A DNA stretch of 51,560 bases from Symbiodinium natans (GCA_905221605.1 CAJNDS010000919.1:1-51560), one strand, 5' to 3'. Positions 1 to 9,950 are shown, counted from the stretch's first letter. Translations and numbers: made by a program. Notes: a model not told the origin generated them from the sequence alone.

Positions 1-158
1 ATCTTCTGGCCATGTCCCGGCCCCATCCGGCAACATAGCGTTTCTGCACATCCGTCAGCAAAGGTTCTGGCAGCACACTTTTTGACCTCAGCATCCTAAC
101 ATTATAATCACGACTTGCCTGTCCTTGTAAGAAAGAGGTCCACAGGTGCACTTTAACA

Positions 159-380
159 TTAAGTAGGAGTTCTCCGACCAAGAAACAGTTGTTTTTTGGC
201 AGCCCGAAGATTGAAAGTACCATCCACAAGCTCACTCTCCGAAGAGTCAGAGGATTCGCTCGAGCAGTCGGATGAGGAGGAAGGAGTGGCCGACTTGGAC
301 TCGGATCTCGAGCTGCTCGAAGAGGATGACTCATTGGATCCATGGCTAGTGTTGTCCGACGATTCGGACAAGGAAGACAT
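159..380 (-). CDS. Ser-rich acidic protein exon (hypothetical)
   Basis: Read from the ATG at 380 downwards, this frame gives a serine-dominated, acidic, low-complexity protein with alternating Ser/Glu/Asp runs, then a short basic patch (RAAKKQ) before a stop at 159. The open frame extends upstream to 464, so the ATG is only the likeliest start and an acceptor may lie further up. Such Ser/acidic tracts are typical of phosphorylated disordered linkers in nuclear RNA-processing or chromatin factors, but nothing catalytic is visible. The opposite strand carries a shorter acidic frame over the same bases, which I regard as the shadow. It lies on the same strand as the duplicated genes further right and may be a downstream exon of copy A. 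No function assigned. Confidence 0.4.
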   Translation of the reverse strand: MSSLSESSDNTSHGSNESSSSSSSRSESKSATPSSSSDCSSESSDSSESELVDGTFNLRAAKKQLFLGRRTPT

Positions 381-544
381 TGTTTCTGATTCTTTGCGCG
401 ACAATTGACGATAAACTGATGTACTTTCAACGTCACAATGACATGACATGATGGTGTTCCACATGACAGGTCACGGAACATCGTCTGCAAGCCAGGACTA
501 GCATGCATCCTTCGGAGGGGTTTGCTCACATTTGCACCTCTTCA

Positions 545-1133
545 ATGCTAGGGTTCACCTGTTCGGTGCTGAATGTGTTTTGTGACCCGGTTTCGGGGAA
601 CGAAAAATCGACACCTGCTCGGTGCTCGTGACTTGGAGGGGAAGGATCACTTCTCAGTGCTGCCGTGGGGGTTCGAGAGGGGTCAGGCAGAAACAACTGG
701 GATTTATCATGGCATCCGAGGCACATCGCCTCGTCATCATCGAGGAGTTGGATCCGATCCATCTCTGTTCCTTGGGTTCAGCGACAGGCGATCATGCTAA
801 GAGAGGACCACCCCCTGCCACACACAAGGCATGCAGTGGCAGCTGGCTATCTAGCACAGGTTTTTTTTGGGCCCTTCAAGCGTGCCGGCCTGGTAGTAGG
901 CTTCAGGACAATTTATCGATGCTGGGGTTCAGCTGTTCGGTGCTCAGCTTTTATTGCAAGTTGTGAGACCGGTTTTCGTGAACAACGAGATCGTCACCTC
1001 CTCGGCGCTCGTGATTCCGATCCAGGGGTATCTCTGTTCCTTGGTTTCAGCGAGAGGCGATGAGGCAAATAGACGGCAGTGCAGCTGGCTATCTCGCAGA
1101 GGACTTTTTTTGGCCCTTGCAGCGTGCCGTCAA
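545..1133. repeat. Imperfect tandem duplication (about 375-bp period)
   Basis: Two degenerate direct copies: one at about 545-887, the other at about 916-1133. Shared landmarks in the same order are the TTCGGTGCT element, a GACCGGTTTTCG-like stretch, CTCGGTGCTCGTGA, ATCTCTGTTCCTTGG, CAGCGA.AGGCGAT, GCAGCTGGCTATCT and a poly-T run followed by GGCCCTT.AGCGTGCC. The second copy lacks about 130 bp present in the first. No convincing frame spans either copy. Confidence 0.6.
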
Positions 1134-2457
1134 AATGCAGAAATCTCACCGGGGCGGTCCTGCAAAACGGAATATTCAAATTCTCAGAGTCGGAAGACTA
1201 AGAGTGTACGTTCAATAGGAGTCCTCTTGCACGCTTGTGATCTCCATCCCGGCTAGGCGGGCTGGGACCTCGCCGGGCTGCCTGAAACAGTGCGAGAGAG
1301 AAACGTTAAACATTAAAAGCAAGAACAGGCGAGCCTTGGGTCGGGTGGCATCTGACTGGGAAGCTTCTCGTGACGGAGCTGGATCGGAGGAAGAGCCGGC
1401 CTTGGGATGACTCTGAACTCCAGCTACCCAGCCTTGAATTCTGGTGGCTTGCAGAGACAGCAATAAGTCCTGCACCTTTGGTGGTGGACCAGACATGGCA
1501 GGGCCAGGGGCCTTAGTTTATTACAAGGTTCAGAAGTTCCAAAAAATGCACGACATCCGGGCAGGCTGCCTTGGGCGTGACAGCCTGGCAGGGCTTGGGG
1601 GTATGACACTGACTGGTAAATGCAAGATGAAGCCGTGACTTCCGAAATCCGCCTTTGGGCGGATGTCCGGGGGCGGAGCATGGGCCTCCATTTCACGAAG
1701 TCAGATAGAAGAACTGGTCAAAAGCTAGCGTTAGAAGCTAGCAAGGTGATCAAAGCCAAGCAGCATCATTGCCAGCAGCCGGTGGTCCAAAAGAGACCGG
1801 TGGTCCCTGCAAGCAACAGGAACTGTTCGCTTATTGACGTCACAAACGACCAGAAGAAGAAAATTCAGGTTCTGGCCTTGGCCATTGGGAAGTCGTCCAC
1901 GTCCACCACCTTCGGACACGGAAGATAACCGTGTTCATTCTGAGGGCTGCAGAAGCATGAGGACCAGACTGCTGGCATCTTGGCAGGGGGTGGCGCCGGT
2001 GGCGCCTTCTTGGGCGGTGTCCGGGCTTCGTTCACCTAGGACAGTTGAATCCGAAGTGCTGGATTCAGGCGAAGTCCGGGCCACACAGTGGCAGTGCCTC
2101 TAAGACTGAACAGTTACATCGATGAGTGAAAAGGCCCTTGCCGAAATTGCCCTGGCAACGAATTCCACCAGGACCGGGCTCTTCGCCTGATTGATGATTG
2201 GCTCAAGCTGCTGATGGCTGGAAGGTGGTTCTGATCAGAAAACACTGGGCCCCGGCTGCCGGGACTCCCGCTGGCTCTTTCCCGGTCCCCTAGACAACAG
2301 TCACTCAACGTGAGTCTCCCCGTTCAAGAGCGTGTCCGCGTAATTCCAGTCTGCCGGCCTTTCCTTTTCCCTTCTCGTCCTCGCCCTTTTTCCGTTTGGA
2401 GCCTTTTGCTTCGTCCTGCGTCACCATCATGCTCCCACAAATTTAATGGTTTAGGGT
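1134..2457. other. No gene supported
   Basis: Moderately GC-rich sequence with only short open frames on both strands and no recognised domain. It may hold introns or further exons of the minus-strand genes to the right. One TTTAGGGTTTAGGG-type telomere-like stretch sits at the right edge (about 2450-2463). Confidence 0.4.
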
Positions 2458-2703
2458 TTAGGGTCTTGGATCCCCTCCCTCCCTCTCTCTCTTTTTGACC
2501 GAGGCTGCGACTTCCGAGTCCGTGTTGAAGGAGGACCAGTCCTTCCCCTGTCCATGTGAAAAAACACAGATGTTATCTTTCAAGGGTGCGTGGGACGTTC
2601 TATGTCCGGCCTTTTGCTTTCCCTTCTTGTCTTTGCCCTTTCCTTTTTCATCGGCTTTTCCTTTTCCTTTCTCCTTGCCCTTCCCTTTGCTGGGATTCTC
2701 CTC
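2458..2703 (-). CDS. Lys-Gly-rich exon, gene copy A
   Basis: Minus-strand exon starting after a likely acceptor (ATGCAG|GAGGAG, boundary 2703/2704) and coding EENPSKGKG followed by repeated KGKGK/KGKDKK blocks. It is a highly basic, low-complexity, probably nucleic-acid-binding tail. The same acceptor context and the same EE.PSKG opening occur at 6812 in copy B, so the exon call is supported by comparison of the two copies. The downstream boundary is unclear: the frame closes at 2458, but copy comparison suggests the exon may end near 2600, at a position where copies A and B read GAACGT and GAATGT respectively. No enzymatic motif. Confidence 0.45.
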   Translation of the reverse strand, partial: EENPSKGKGKEKGKGKADEKGKGKDKKGKQKAGHRTSHAPLKDNICVFSHGQGKDWSSFNTDSEVAASVKKREREGGDPRP

Positions 2704-3172
2704 CTGCATGTGCAACTAGTACTATTAGGCCACAGACACGCAAGACACAGACTCACACAGAGACAGTTCTGGCGCTCAGGCCATGGCTGAGTCAGACTCC
2801 GGCAAGAACCAGCGGCTCCGATCGTGCGGATTGTACTGGCCAGGTTGCTCTGTGTAGCCGCGCTGCACAATGAACACACTGCCACAGCAAAGGGCCTTGC
2901 CCTTCGGCTCGCTCCCTGGCATAGGATGCAGGATCTACTATTATTATTATTATTATTCTATTAATCGCAGCAACACTTGCCCTGCCTTTCGAGCTCTTGC
3001 CCTTGTCGCCGTCTTTTCCTCTGCCTGGCTGAGGTGAGACAAGCAGCCGTTAAACGCAGATCAAGTCTTGGAACAAACCAATTGATTGTCGTGAATCCCT
3101 CCTTTATTCTTTCCTTTGGACCAGCGTTCTTCTCTTTCCAGTAGCCCTGGCAGGGATGTGCTTCAGGCTCTA

Positions 3173-3175
<3 letters not shown>

Positions 3176-3205
<30 letters not shown>
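3176..3205. repeat. Poly-C tract (30 C)
   Basis: Uninterrupted run of 30 cytosines just beyond the 3' edge of the poly-Gln exon of copy A. Copy B has only short C runs here, so the tract expanded after the duplication. Its exact length is likely to be sequencing-sensitive. Confidence 0.9.
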
Positions 3206-3215
3206 ACCACCCCGC

Positions 3216-3588
3216 CTCGCAACTCTGCAACTTCGGCTTGTGCAGCATTTTCAAGCTCGTCCAGCTGCTGCTGCTGGTGTTGCTGCTGCTGCTGAAGCTG
3301 CTGCTGAAAATGCTGCTGTTGCTGTTGCATTTGCTGATTCTGCTGTTGCTGCAGCAGTTCCTGCTGTTGTCGATGCTCGTGAAGCATTTGCTGCTGCTCC
3401 TGGCGATGCTGTGCCTGCTGTTGTTGCAGGTGGGCCTGCAGTTGTGCCACTTGCTGCTGCTGCTGGGTGAGGTGCATCTGGAGCTGTCCTATTTGTGCCG
3501 CTAGATTCTGGCACTGTTGCTCTGCACCCTGTTGCTGTTGCTGGCTCTCTGCCAGCTGTCGCTGGGCCTCTGCCAGCTGCTGTTGCAT
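3216..3588 (-). CDS. Poly-Gln coiled-coil exon, gene copy A
   Basis: Read from ATG 3588 downwards: about 120 residues dominated by Gln with spaced Leu, Ala and Glu, ending in a short Ala/Glu/Leu segment (AAQAEVAELRG). The heptad-like Leu spacing predicts a glutamine-rich coiled coil, as seen in transcriptional co-activators and scaffold proteins. The proposed end at 3216 is a GC-type donor (CGAG|GCGGGG), conserved in copy B at 7348. Upstream of 3588 the copy is damaged: compared with copy B, a short AT-rich insertion with stops interrupts the frame at about 3620-3645. Copy A may therefore be a pseudogene or use an extra intron there. Confidence 0.5.
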
Positions 3589-3931
3589 CGTCGCGTTCTG
3601 GGCCTGGCAGTGACTGGTCTATATAATAATAGTAGATAGTTACTGGGTGGTCTGTGCAATGGCCAGCCTGCAAGTCTTCCAGCTCAAGTTCCATCCCAAC
3701 GATGTATCTCACCTGGGTTGATCACTTTCCGAGGCAGGTTTAGGGTCTAGGGTCTAGGGGTTTAGGGTTTAGGGTTTTCCGGCCTCTCGTTCGCGGGAGT
3801 CCCGGCGGGACTGGAGGCGCTTGGTGTACGCCAGGGAGTATCTGGCGCTGTCAGACATCGATTGAAATTATTTGCATTGATTCAGACACAGCAGCTGAAT
3901 GCAGATTCAGAAACACGCCAGCCACACTTAC

Positions 3932-4109
3932 CACTGGAATACGCCCCCCACCCTATCGGGCGACCTCCTCCGCCCCGACCTCCCCCGCCCCAACCTCCGC
4001 CCCAACCTCCGCCCCAACCTCCGCCCCAACCTCCGCCCCAGTCTCCTGGCCCTCCGCCACCTCCCCCTCCTCCTCCTGGAGCTCCTGCTCCCGCGCCTGC
4101 AACAGCCAT
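3932..4109 (-). CDS. Gly/Trp-rich first exon, gene copy A
   Basis: ATG at 4109 opens an Ala/Gly-rich N terminus (MAVAGAGAGAPGGG) followed by a run of GGGW repeats, a Gly/Arg stretch and RPIGWGAYSSG. It ends at a canonical donor, CCAGTG|GTAAGT, at 3932/3931. GGGW/RGG-like low complexity is common in RNA-binding proteins, but no folded domain is visible. The opposite strand reads as a proline-rich shadow. Copy B has the matching exon at 8024-8147 with fewer Gly-Trp repeats, so the repeat number changed after duplication. The ATG is supported because both copies keep ATGGCTGTNGC at the same place. Confidence 0.5.
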
Positions 4110-4111
4110 GG

Positions 4112-6506
4112 CGCACAAATGGCCGGCTACTGGCAGACTGTCTTAGCTGTCACTGTCACCGTGTTTTGACACTTCGCAGTGCTGCAACTAGGCTGTTGTT
4201 AGTCACATGTTGTAGTGTCTTGCACTTCCTTCAGTGCTGCACGGATTCCTTGAGGTCGGCAGAACATGCACTGTGCCAGTGCCAGGCAATGCGCCTTCGC
4301 GTGCAAAGCGGGCAATGTCCAAAGCCACATACGCTGCTCGCTAGTCGCCGCCGAGGCTCCAAGGAATCTCGGAGGTCGCAGATAACATCTCTCCTGCGAA
4401 TGCGAAGCTCTTATTTATGTTTCAGATTCAGGGTTTGGGGACTCACTTGTGCAGTGCTCCCGGGGCTCACATTTGGCTTGGGGATTTCTGCAGTAGTCAT
4501 TTGGGCACACTCCTGCAGTGCTTTTACTTCTAGTAAGTAAGTTTTTCAGGGGATCACTTCCTGCAGTGCTGCTTTTTGGGATTTCCGAGGTTCTGCGGTG
4601 CTCCATTGGGGTGGGGGGCGAGGCGGGTGGGACTCGCTCAAAAAAAGCAAGCGTTACTCTGCGTGCCGAATCTGCTCCTGGAGTCCTGCCTCCAAATCAT
4701 GATGAAGATCAATCTGAGGTTCGGTAAAATAATTGCCAGTCAGGCATCCTCCTCAGCTCATGGCAGCAGCACGTATTTCGGGTTTGCTTGAAAAAGCACT
4801 TCTTCAGTGCTGCAGGAGGAGGTTATAGCAGTGGTGCCAAGAAACTCGCTTGGGTCACCTTTTCGGTGCTGTTGCTTGGTCTAATTGCTCGGTGGGGCGG
4901 GGGAGGACCCTTCACTGAAATTCCGAATCCTGTCAGGCTGTGAGGCTGCGAGGCACGCACCAGGAGGCATCGATGTCTTCTCCTGGGCTGGCACAGTGTC
5001 TGAAGAGCGGGGATCCCGGGCAGACTTTATGCAGAAGGCAACAGGGCGGATGAGGCAATTTTGTCTTCTCGCCAAAGGCAAACAGTCCCGGTCAATCTGG
5101 ATCGTCCTGCTCAAAGCAACTCAATCTGACACCTCACTGGAGCTGCAGCTGTTGTCCAAGGTTCTGAAGTCCTTCGCTTAATCGAATTTCTTTCTGCGGC
5201 GCTTCCGAAGTGGCGGGCTCTCCTGGCCAAAATGTAAGTCAGTCGCCCGTCATGCACTTCCTGTTCCCACCTCGCGACGACGATGCCGTGCTGTCACCTC
5301 GGGTGCCTGGACGGCGGGGAGACACACCGCACACTGAGCCCAAATCAATTCATGGCCAGCCTTCTTCTTGTCTCGTCGCGTTGACTCGGCTGCCTGCCGA
5401 GAAGCCGGCAGCATGATCACATGGTGGCTGCCAAAAAACCTCCGAGTCTGAGTAAAAGGCAGGTGGCTGGGAATCCTTCGTGCCGACCTTGGAGTCCTTG
5501 GAAGGAGTGAGTCTGTGTGCCTGCAGTCGAGTTTCCAAAGCAAATTAGGTCCAGGACTTTCGGCTTGGGTGGCACCATCTCGCGGACCTTTGCCATGGTC
5601 TGAGGCCGGTCATAGCTCAAAATTGAAAGCAGCAGCCTGAGGCACACATTCAAGGTCCTGGCTGGCCCATTCTTTCGAACGCCAGAGTTGGCCTCGATGT
5701 AGATCCACTCGTCTTCGGAGCCACCACACGGGTCCTTCTGTTCGGTGGCCTCCGATACCGGATCCGTGTGGTCGCGCGCTTATTCTTGATGCGATCTAAG
5801 CTCCAGACTGACCGCAAACTTCCAGGCGGCGGCGGTGCTGGGCCAGACGGGCGTGGCAGGAGATATCGTACCTCGGAGTCCACTTAATAGGGCGTGAACC
5901 CACAGGAAAAAAAAAAGGTTCGAGCCGAATCCGACGAAGAGCCGGGGGTATTTGCAGCCTTCCATGAGCAAGGATGTGAAATGACCCAAACAGACAGTGA
6001 CAGGAGCATGCACCCGAGCCCCATGTGGCTGTGGGCATGGCAGGGCTTTTCGCGTCCGCCATGGGCAGCGGAGCCTAGAAAATCTTGCAGAAATGTAAGG
6101 TGGTTTCTGTGTGGTGAAAAAAAGGATCCGGCAGCCGCCGCGGGGAAGTCCAGGTCTGGGCTGACCTTGGATCGTGAAACGGTCCTCTGTGTGTCAGGTC
6201 AAGTTCGAAAAGCATGCATGCTGAGGTCTTTGCTGGAGGTCCGCCGGCGGCCTAAATATACTTGAAAAGCAATGTTTGAAAACTAATAAGTGTTAAATGT
6301 CCAGAGGCCCAGACATCTGCTGCTGGGGTCTTTGCTCCAGGTCCGGTGTCCTCCAAAGGTACTGAGAGCGAACAAATGTTCAAGCAAAGGAGTCAGCATG
6401 AGGATGCCTCTGAGGCTTCGGGGATGACGGGAGCCTGAGTTCTGGCTTGCCATCGTTTCTCAAAATGAGGAGATGCTCCGAGCGGCCGGCTGCCGATCGG
6501 GCCTTC
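4112..6506. other. Intergenic/intronic stretch between gene copies; no complete gene
   Basis: The part at 4112-4760 is the 5' flank of copy A and aligns by eye with the flank of copy B (about 8150-8595 and again from about 9047). It is dotted with a short CACTT..GCAGTGCTG-like motif (for example about 4170, 4223, 4444, 4555, 4797). From 4760 to 6500 only short frames occur. One minus-strand stretch near 5530-5620 (TMAKVREMVPPKPKVLDLI) could be an exon, but no splice sites confirm it. At 6220-6250 and 6329-6360 a GGTCTTTGCT.CAGGTCCG-like block is repeated about 108 bp apart. Confidence 0.4.
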
Positions 6507-6812
6507 TCAGGGGCGCAGTCGTTTCCCTGAAAAGCAGTCATCTGAAGAAAAGATGGTGCACGACATTCCAGGTCCAGCCTTTTGTCTGTTGTCCTCTGCT
6601 TGTCCTCCATTCCCCTTGCCCTTGGCTCCTGCCGTTCCTTCTTTTCCTGCGTTGACTGCAGCTCCTTTTTGGCCTGTCTCCTTGCCCTTGGCGTTGTTCT
6701 CTACTTTTTCGTCTTTCTCCTTGCCATTGGCGTCGGTTGCAGCCCAGCCTTTCTCTCCTTTTTCGTCTTTTTCCTTGCCTTTGCCCCTCATCCCTTTGCT
6801 TGGCTCCTCTTC
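6507..6812 (-). CDS. Lys-Gly-rich exon, gene copy B
   Basis: Begins after the acceptor CGCAG|GAAGAG at 6812/6813 with EEEPSKGMRGKGKEKDEKGEKG and continues as a Lys/Gly/Glu/Ala-rich disordered segment, longer than in copy A owing to extra KGKE..AGKEG units, to a stop at 6507. A donor-like GAATGT lies near 6570 at the position aligned with GAACGT in copy A, so the last about 20 codons may be intron. Paralogue of 2458-2703. Probably a basic nucleic-acid-binding tail; no catalytic motif. Confidence 0.45.
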   Translation of the reverse strand, partial: EEEPSKGMRGKGKEKDEKGEKGWAATDANGKEKDEKVENNAKGKETGQKGAAVNAGKEGTAGAKGKGNGGQAEDNRQKAGPGMSCTIFSSDDCFSGKRLRP

Positions 6813-7347
6813 CTGCGCGACAGGCAAGAAACTTTCAGGACAGCTGAGTCTGAAGTTTCGTCGTCTTGTGGGCCACAGACACATAAGTCGGCACTGAGGC
6901 TGTGGCTGACTCAGGGTCCGAGGCGAACCACCGGCTTCGATCATGTGGCAGATTCTCCATGTTACTCTGCAAAACAGACAACCAACTGCACAATGCATCG
7001 ACTGCCTCACGGTGGTACAGGGCCTCGCCAGTCTGCTCCCTTCCTGGCAAAGGATGTACGATCACTGTCATTCCTATCAGCCAGCAACATTTCCCCTGCC
7101 TTTCCCTTGGTCTTTTCCTTTGCCTGGCTGAGGTGACAGAAGTAGCCGAGTCAAACAGATTACATCTTTAAATCGTTACCTGTGTGAAGCACAAGCCCCT
7201 CCTTTAGGCTTTTCTTTGGACAAGCTTTCCAGTCGGCCTGGCAGGGATAATATGTCGTGTCAGGTCCTATCGACAGGGCGGAAAGTCACAGAAGGCAGAC
7301 TGCATTCGGTGATCTGAACGCCACTGCCCCCTCGCCCCACCCCCCGC

Positions 7348-7839
7348 CTCGCAACTCTGCAACTGTTGTTCGCGCCATATGTTCAATCTCTCGCAGCCGC
7401 TGCTGCTGGTGTTGCATCTGTTGCTGAAGCCGCTCCTGCTGCTGCTGCTCCCCCTGTTGCACCTGTCCTTGATGCTGTTGACGCAGCAGTAGCATTTGCT
7501 GGTGATGCTCTTGTTGCTGCTGTTGCAGCTTTTGTTGCTGCTTCTCGTTCATGTCTTGCAGCTGCTGATGCTGCTGTGCTAGTTGCTGCTGCTGCTGGGC
7601 GAGGTGCATCTGGAGCTGCGCTACCTCTCCCAGTAGATGCTGCTGCCGTTGCTCTGTGTCCCGCTGCTGCTGCTGGCTCTCTCCCAGCTGTCGCCGGGTC
7701 TCTGCGAGTTGCTCTTCGATCATCTGCTTTTGTCCCTGCCACAGAGATGACTGAGTGGTGTGTTCATGAAACTGAGTCTGAGGCTTGGGCTCGCCTGGAG
7801 ATTTTCCACTTCTTTTTCCAAAGCCATGGTGTAGCGGAT
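7348..7839 (-). CDS. Poly-Gln coiled-coil exon, gene copy B
   Basis: Exon from acceptor GGGAG|ATCCG (7839) to a GC-type donor GCGAG|GCGGGG (7348). The first about 45 codons (DPLHHGFGKRSGKSPG, then a His/Thr/Ser-rich linker) lead into about 115 residues of Gln-rich coiled coil with regular Leu/Glu, ending in ARTTVAELRG. Its 5' phase fits the preceding Gly-rich exon (124 nt, one base over), so the first two exons join in frame. The Lys-Gly exon does not follow in the obvious phase, so at least one more exon must lie between 6813 and 7347. Copy A has the same exon with an interrupted start. Confidence 0.5.
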
Positions 7840-8023
7840 CTCCCAAACACAGCGGGTGCTTATTGCTGGCGGGTTAATCAGGTCAGGCTCCGGCCTCAAA
7901 CTCGTGCTCATCCCATTCCGGCCTTTTCGAGAAGGTAAAGGGATGATGCCTGCCAAACAAACAGTTGCATTAAAATTATTGATGACATTACACCGCACTC
8001 AGAAACATGCCAGCTGAACATTC

Positions 8024-8147
8024 CCCTGGACCACGGCCCAAACCCAGGAGGCCTGCCTCCTCCCCACCCCCAACCTCTGCGACCGCCACTCCAGTCTCCC
8101 GGCCCTCCGCCTGGAGCTAATGCTCCCCCACCTCCGGCCACAGCCAT
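8024..8147 (-). CDS. Gly/Trp-rich first exon, gene copy B
   Basis: ATG at 8147 gives MAVAGGGGALAPGGGPGDW followed by an Arg/Gly/Trp stretch. Alignment with copy A places the exon end at 8024, where copy B reads TCCAGGG|GAATGT instead of TCCAGTG|GTAAGT. If the intron is still spliced, the donor is a non-canonical GA, a donor type reported for dinoflagellates; otherwise the exon runs on to a stop near 7908. The Gly/Trp repeat is shorter than in copy A. Confidence 0.5.
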
Positions 8148-8589
8148 GGCTCACTCAAATGGCCGGCTGTCGACAGTGGGTCTTGACGTCGTGCTACTTC
8201 CCCGTTCCTGGTTAGCCTACTAGTGTGTTCGAATCTGAATCGTACAGGTTCCTTGGCATGAACTGCCTTGGGCTGGAGTCGGCAGAAGATTCAGTGTGCC
8301 AGTGCTAGGCAATGCGTCTGTTTACGAACCATGCAACGTCCAAGGCCATGCTGCTCACTTCTTGCCACCGAGTCTCCAAGAAATTGTGAGCTTGGTCGCA
8401 TATAACGTCTCTTTCTCCTGCACGTGTGAAGCTTTTGCTCGTTGGCATTTGTGCTTGAGTGTTTGTGGCCTCACTTTGTGCAGTGCTCCCGGGGCTCACT
8501 TCTTCAGTGCCTTTTGACTTCATGGTGATTGAGGGCATCACTTCCTGCAGTGCTCCTATCGGAAACGACACGACGGTGCTCCTTTTGGG

Positions 8590-9045
8590 TGTAATCAAAA
8601 ATATTATATTGCAATATCATATTATATATATGTGTATCATATTTCATTTATTGTTCATTTATTTATAGCTATATTAATATACTGAAAAATAATATGAATA
8701 ATAATCAGAAAAAGAGTATGAATAATAATCAGAGTAAGAATATAAGAATGAGAATAAATACACCGTCGGTACAATACAATACTATAATATGTTTTTATAC
8801 ATGACAATAGCTGCCGAAATATCCATAATACATAAGATGCTATATTGCATATATATATATATATAGAATATATATATATATATAATAGAATATCATATAA
8901 CATAATATATTCTACTATATATATATATATAAGATATACATATATATATATATAGTAGATAATTAGTAATTAACTATTATTGATTTCAATAATAGCCATG
9001 TATTATTCACTTTCTGCTTGTATGTTCTGTTGATTCACGCCGATG
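8590..9045. repeat. AT-rich island with (TA)n tracts
   Basis: About 450 bp of nearly pure A/T sequence, including several (TA)n runs and self-complementary blocks at about 8845-8960, set in GC-rich DNA. The flanks match copy A on both sides (ACGGTGCTCC on the left; GAATCTG.TCCTGGAGTCCTG on the right, as at about 4667), where copy A has only about 60 bp. The island is therefore an insertion or expansion specific to copy B. Short minus-strand frames in it are compositional artefacts. Confidence 0.8.
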
Positions 9046-9477
9046 CTTAAAGCTGAATCTGATCCTGGAGTCCTGACAGGGGGCTTGAGGACTTTCAGGA
9101 TCTCCCTTTCTCAGGGCTTGCGCTGCAGAAGGCTCCGGCTCTGCGGGATCGCCGTGTCCGGGATGTAGGCTCAAGACGGTCCAGGCCGGGTTTCGGGGAG
9201 GGATGCAAACGGCCGCCTCTGCTCCAGGGGCACCAAGGGCATGTAGGCTCGAGACGGTCCAGACCGACTAACAGTTTCGGGTCACAGTCACTTTGCAGTG
9301 CTGGGCATCGCTTTTGCAGCGCTTGGGTGGGAAAGGGGGCACGGGCCCGAAAGTCTAAACCTTACGCTTCTGCAGCGCTCCTACCCTTTTTCAGGGCTTG
9401 CACACAGTGACAGGCAGTCCTCCGGAAGGTAGGCAGCAAGGATGTGGTAGCCCCCCCGTCGGTTCGTTCTCTGACAG

Positions 9478-9950
9478 CTTTTAGGGTTCAGGGTTTGGGG
9501 TTTAGGCTTTAGGGTTCCTATGGATACAAGTAGACAGCCCTAAGCCTTGAACCCTAAACCCCAAACCCCAAACCCTAAACGTTAAAACCGACCATAGGGT
9601 CGAGGGTTCGGGGTTTAGGGTTCAGGATTTAGGGCTCAGGGTAGGGATTAAGCAATTTGTTGGCCGTCCTGCCCCCCCCCCCCCCCCCCCTCCCCCCTTG
9701 TCTTTAAGATTTAGGGATTCCGAAGCCCTGGAGGGTTTAGGGGTCAGGGTTTAGGTTTTAGGGTTCAGGGTTTCGGGTTCAGGGTTCAGGGGTTTTTAGG
9801 GTTTCCACGGGGTTTAAAGTTCAGGGTTTTTAGAGCCCTAGAACCCTGCACCCTGCACGGCACAAAAAAGCCACGGTTCGTTGTCAATCCTAAAGCCTAA
9901 ACCCTGAATCCTAAACCAGTCCTAAACCCTACCTAAAACCCCTGCCCCCC
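9478..9950. repeat. Interstitial telomere-like repeats (degenerate TTTAGGG)
   Basis: Mixed TTTAGGG, TTCAGGG and TTTGGGG units run on the plus strand (9478-9520, 9600-9640, 9730-9830), while CCCTAAA units on the opposite orientation occur at 9530-9585 and 9840-9950. Orientation therefore flips several times, making inverted repeats. A 19-C tract sits at 9672-9690. The block ends where the retroelement coding sequence begins. Confidence 0.85.
9672..9690. repeat. Poly-C tract (19 C)
   Basis: Run of 19 cytosines inside the telomere-like block, followed after one T by six more C. Confidence 0.9.

Larger units (their letters stand above)
2450..9080 (-). repeat. Tandem segmental gene duplication (copies A and B)
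   Basis: Copy A (about 2450-4700) and copy B (about 6500-9080) share, in the same order and strand, the Lys-Gly-rich exon, an intron block containing GGCCACAGACAC, the poly-Gln exon, the Gly-rich exon and the 5' flank (TGTGCCAGTGC.AGGCAATGCG and GCAGTGCTCCCGGGGCTCAC). The offset is about 4 kb. Head-to-tail copies on one strand fit the tandem gene arrays known from dinoflagellates. Exons are better conserved than introns, suggesting at least one copy was under selection after duplication. Confidence 0.7.

Noticed and set aside
3238-3504. Plus-strand Leu-rich and Ala-rich frames over the poly-Gln exon
   Set aside because: Shadows of CAG/CTG-type repeats; the minus-strand Gln coiled coil is conserved in both gene copies with matching splice contexts.
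3862-4146. Plus-strand proline-rich frame
   Set aside because: Opposite of the Gly/Trp-rich exon, which has a conserved ATG and a GTAAGT donor on the minus strand.
8655-8903. 82-codon Ile/Tyr-rich minus-strand frame in the AT-rich island
   Set aside because: Product of (TA)n composition without coding features.
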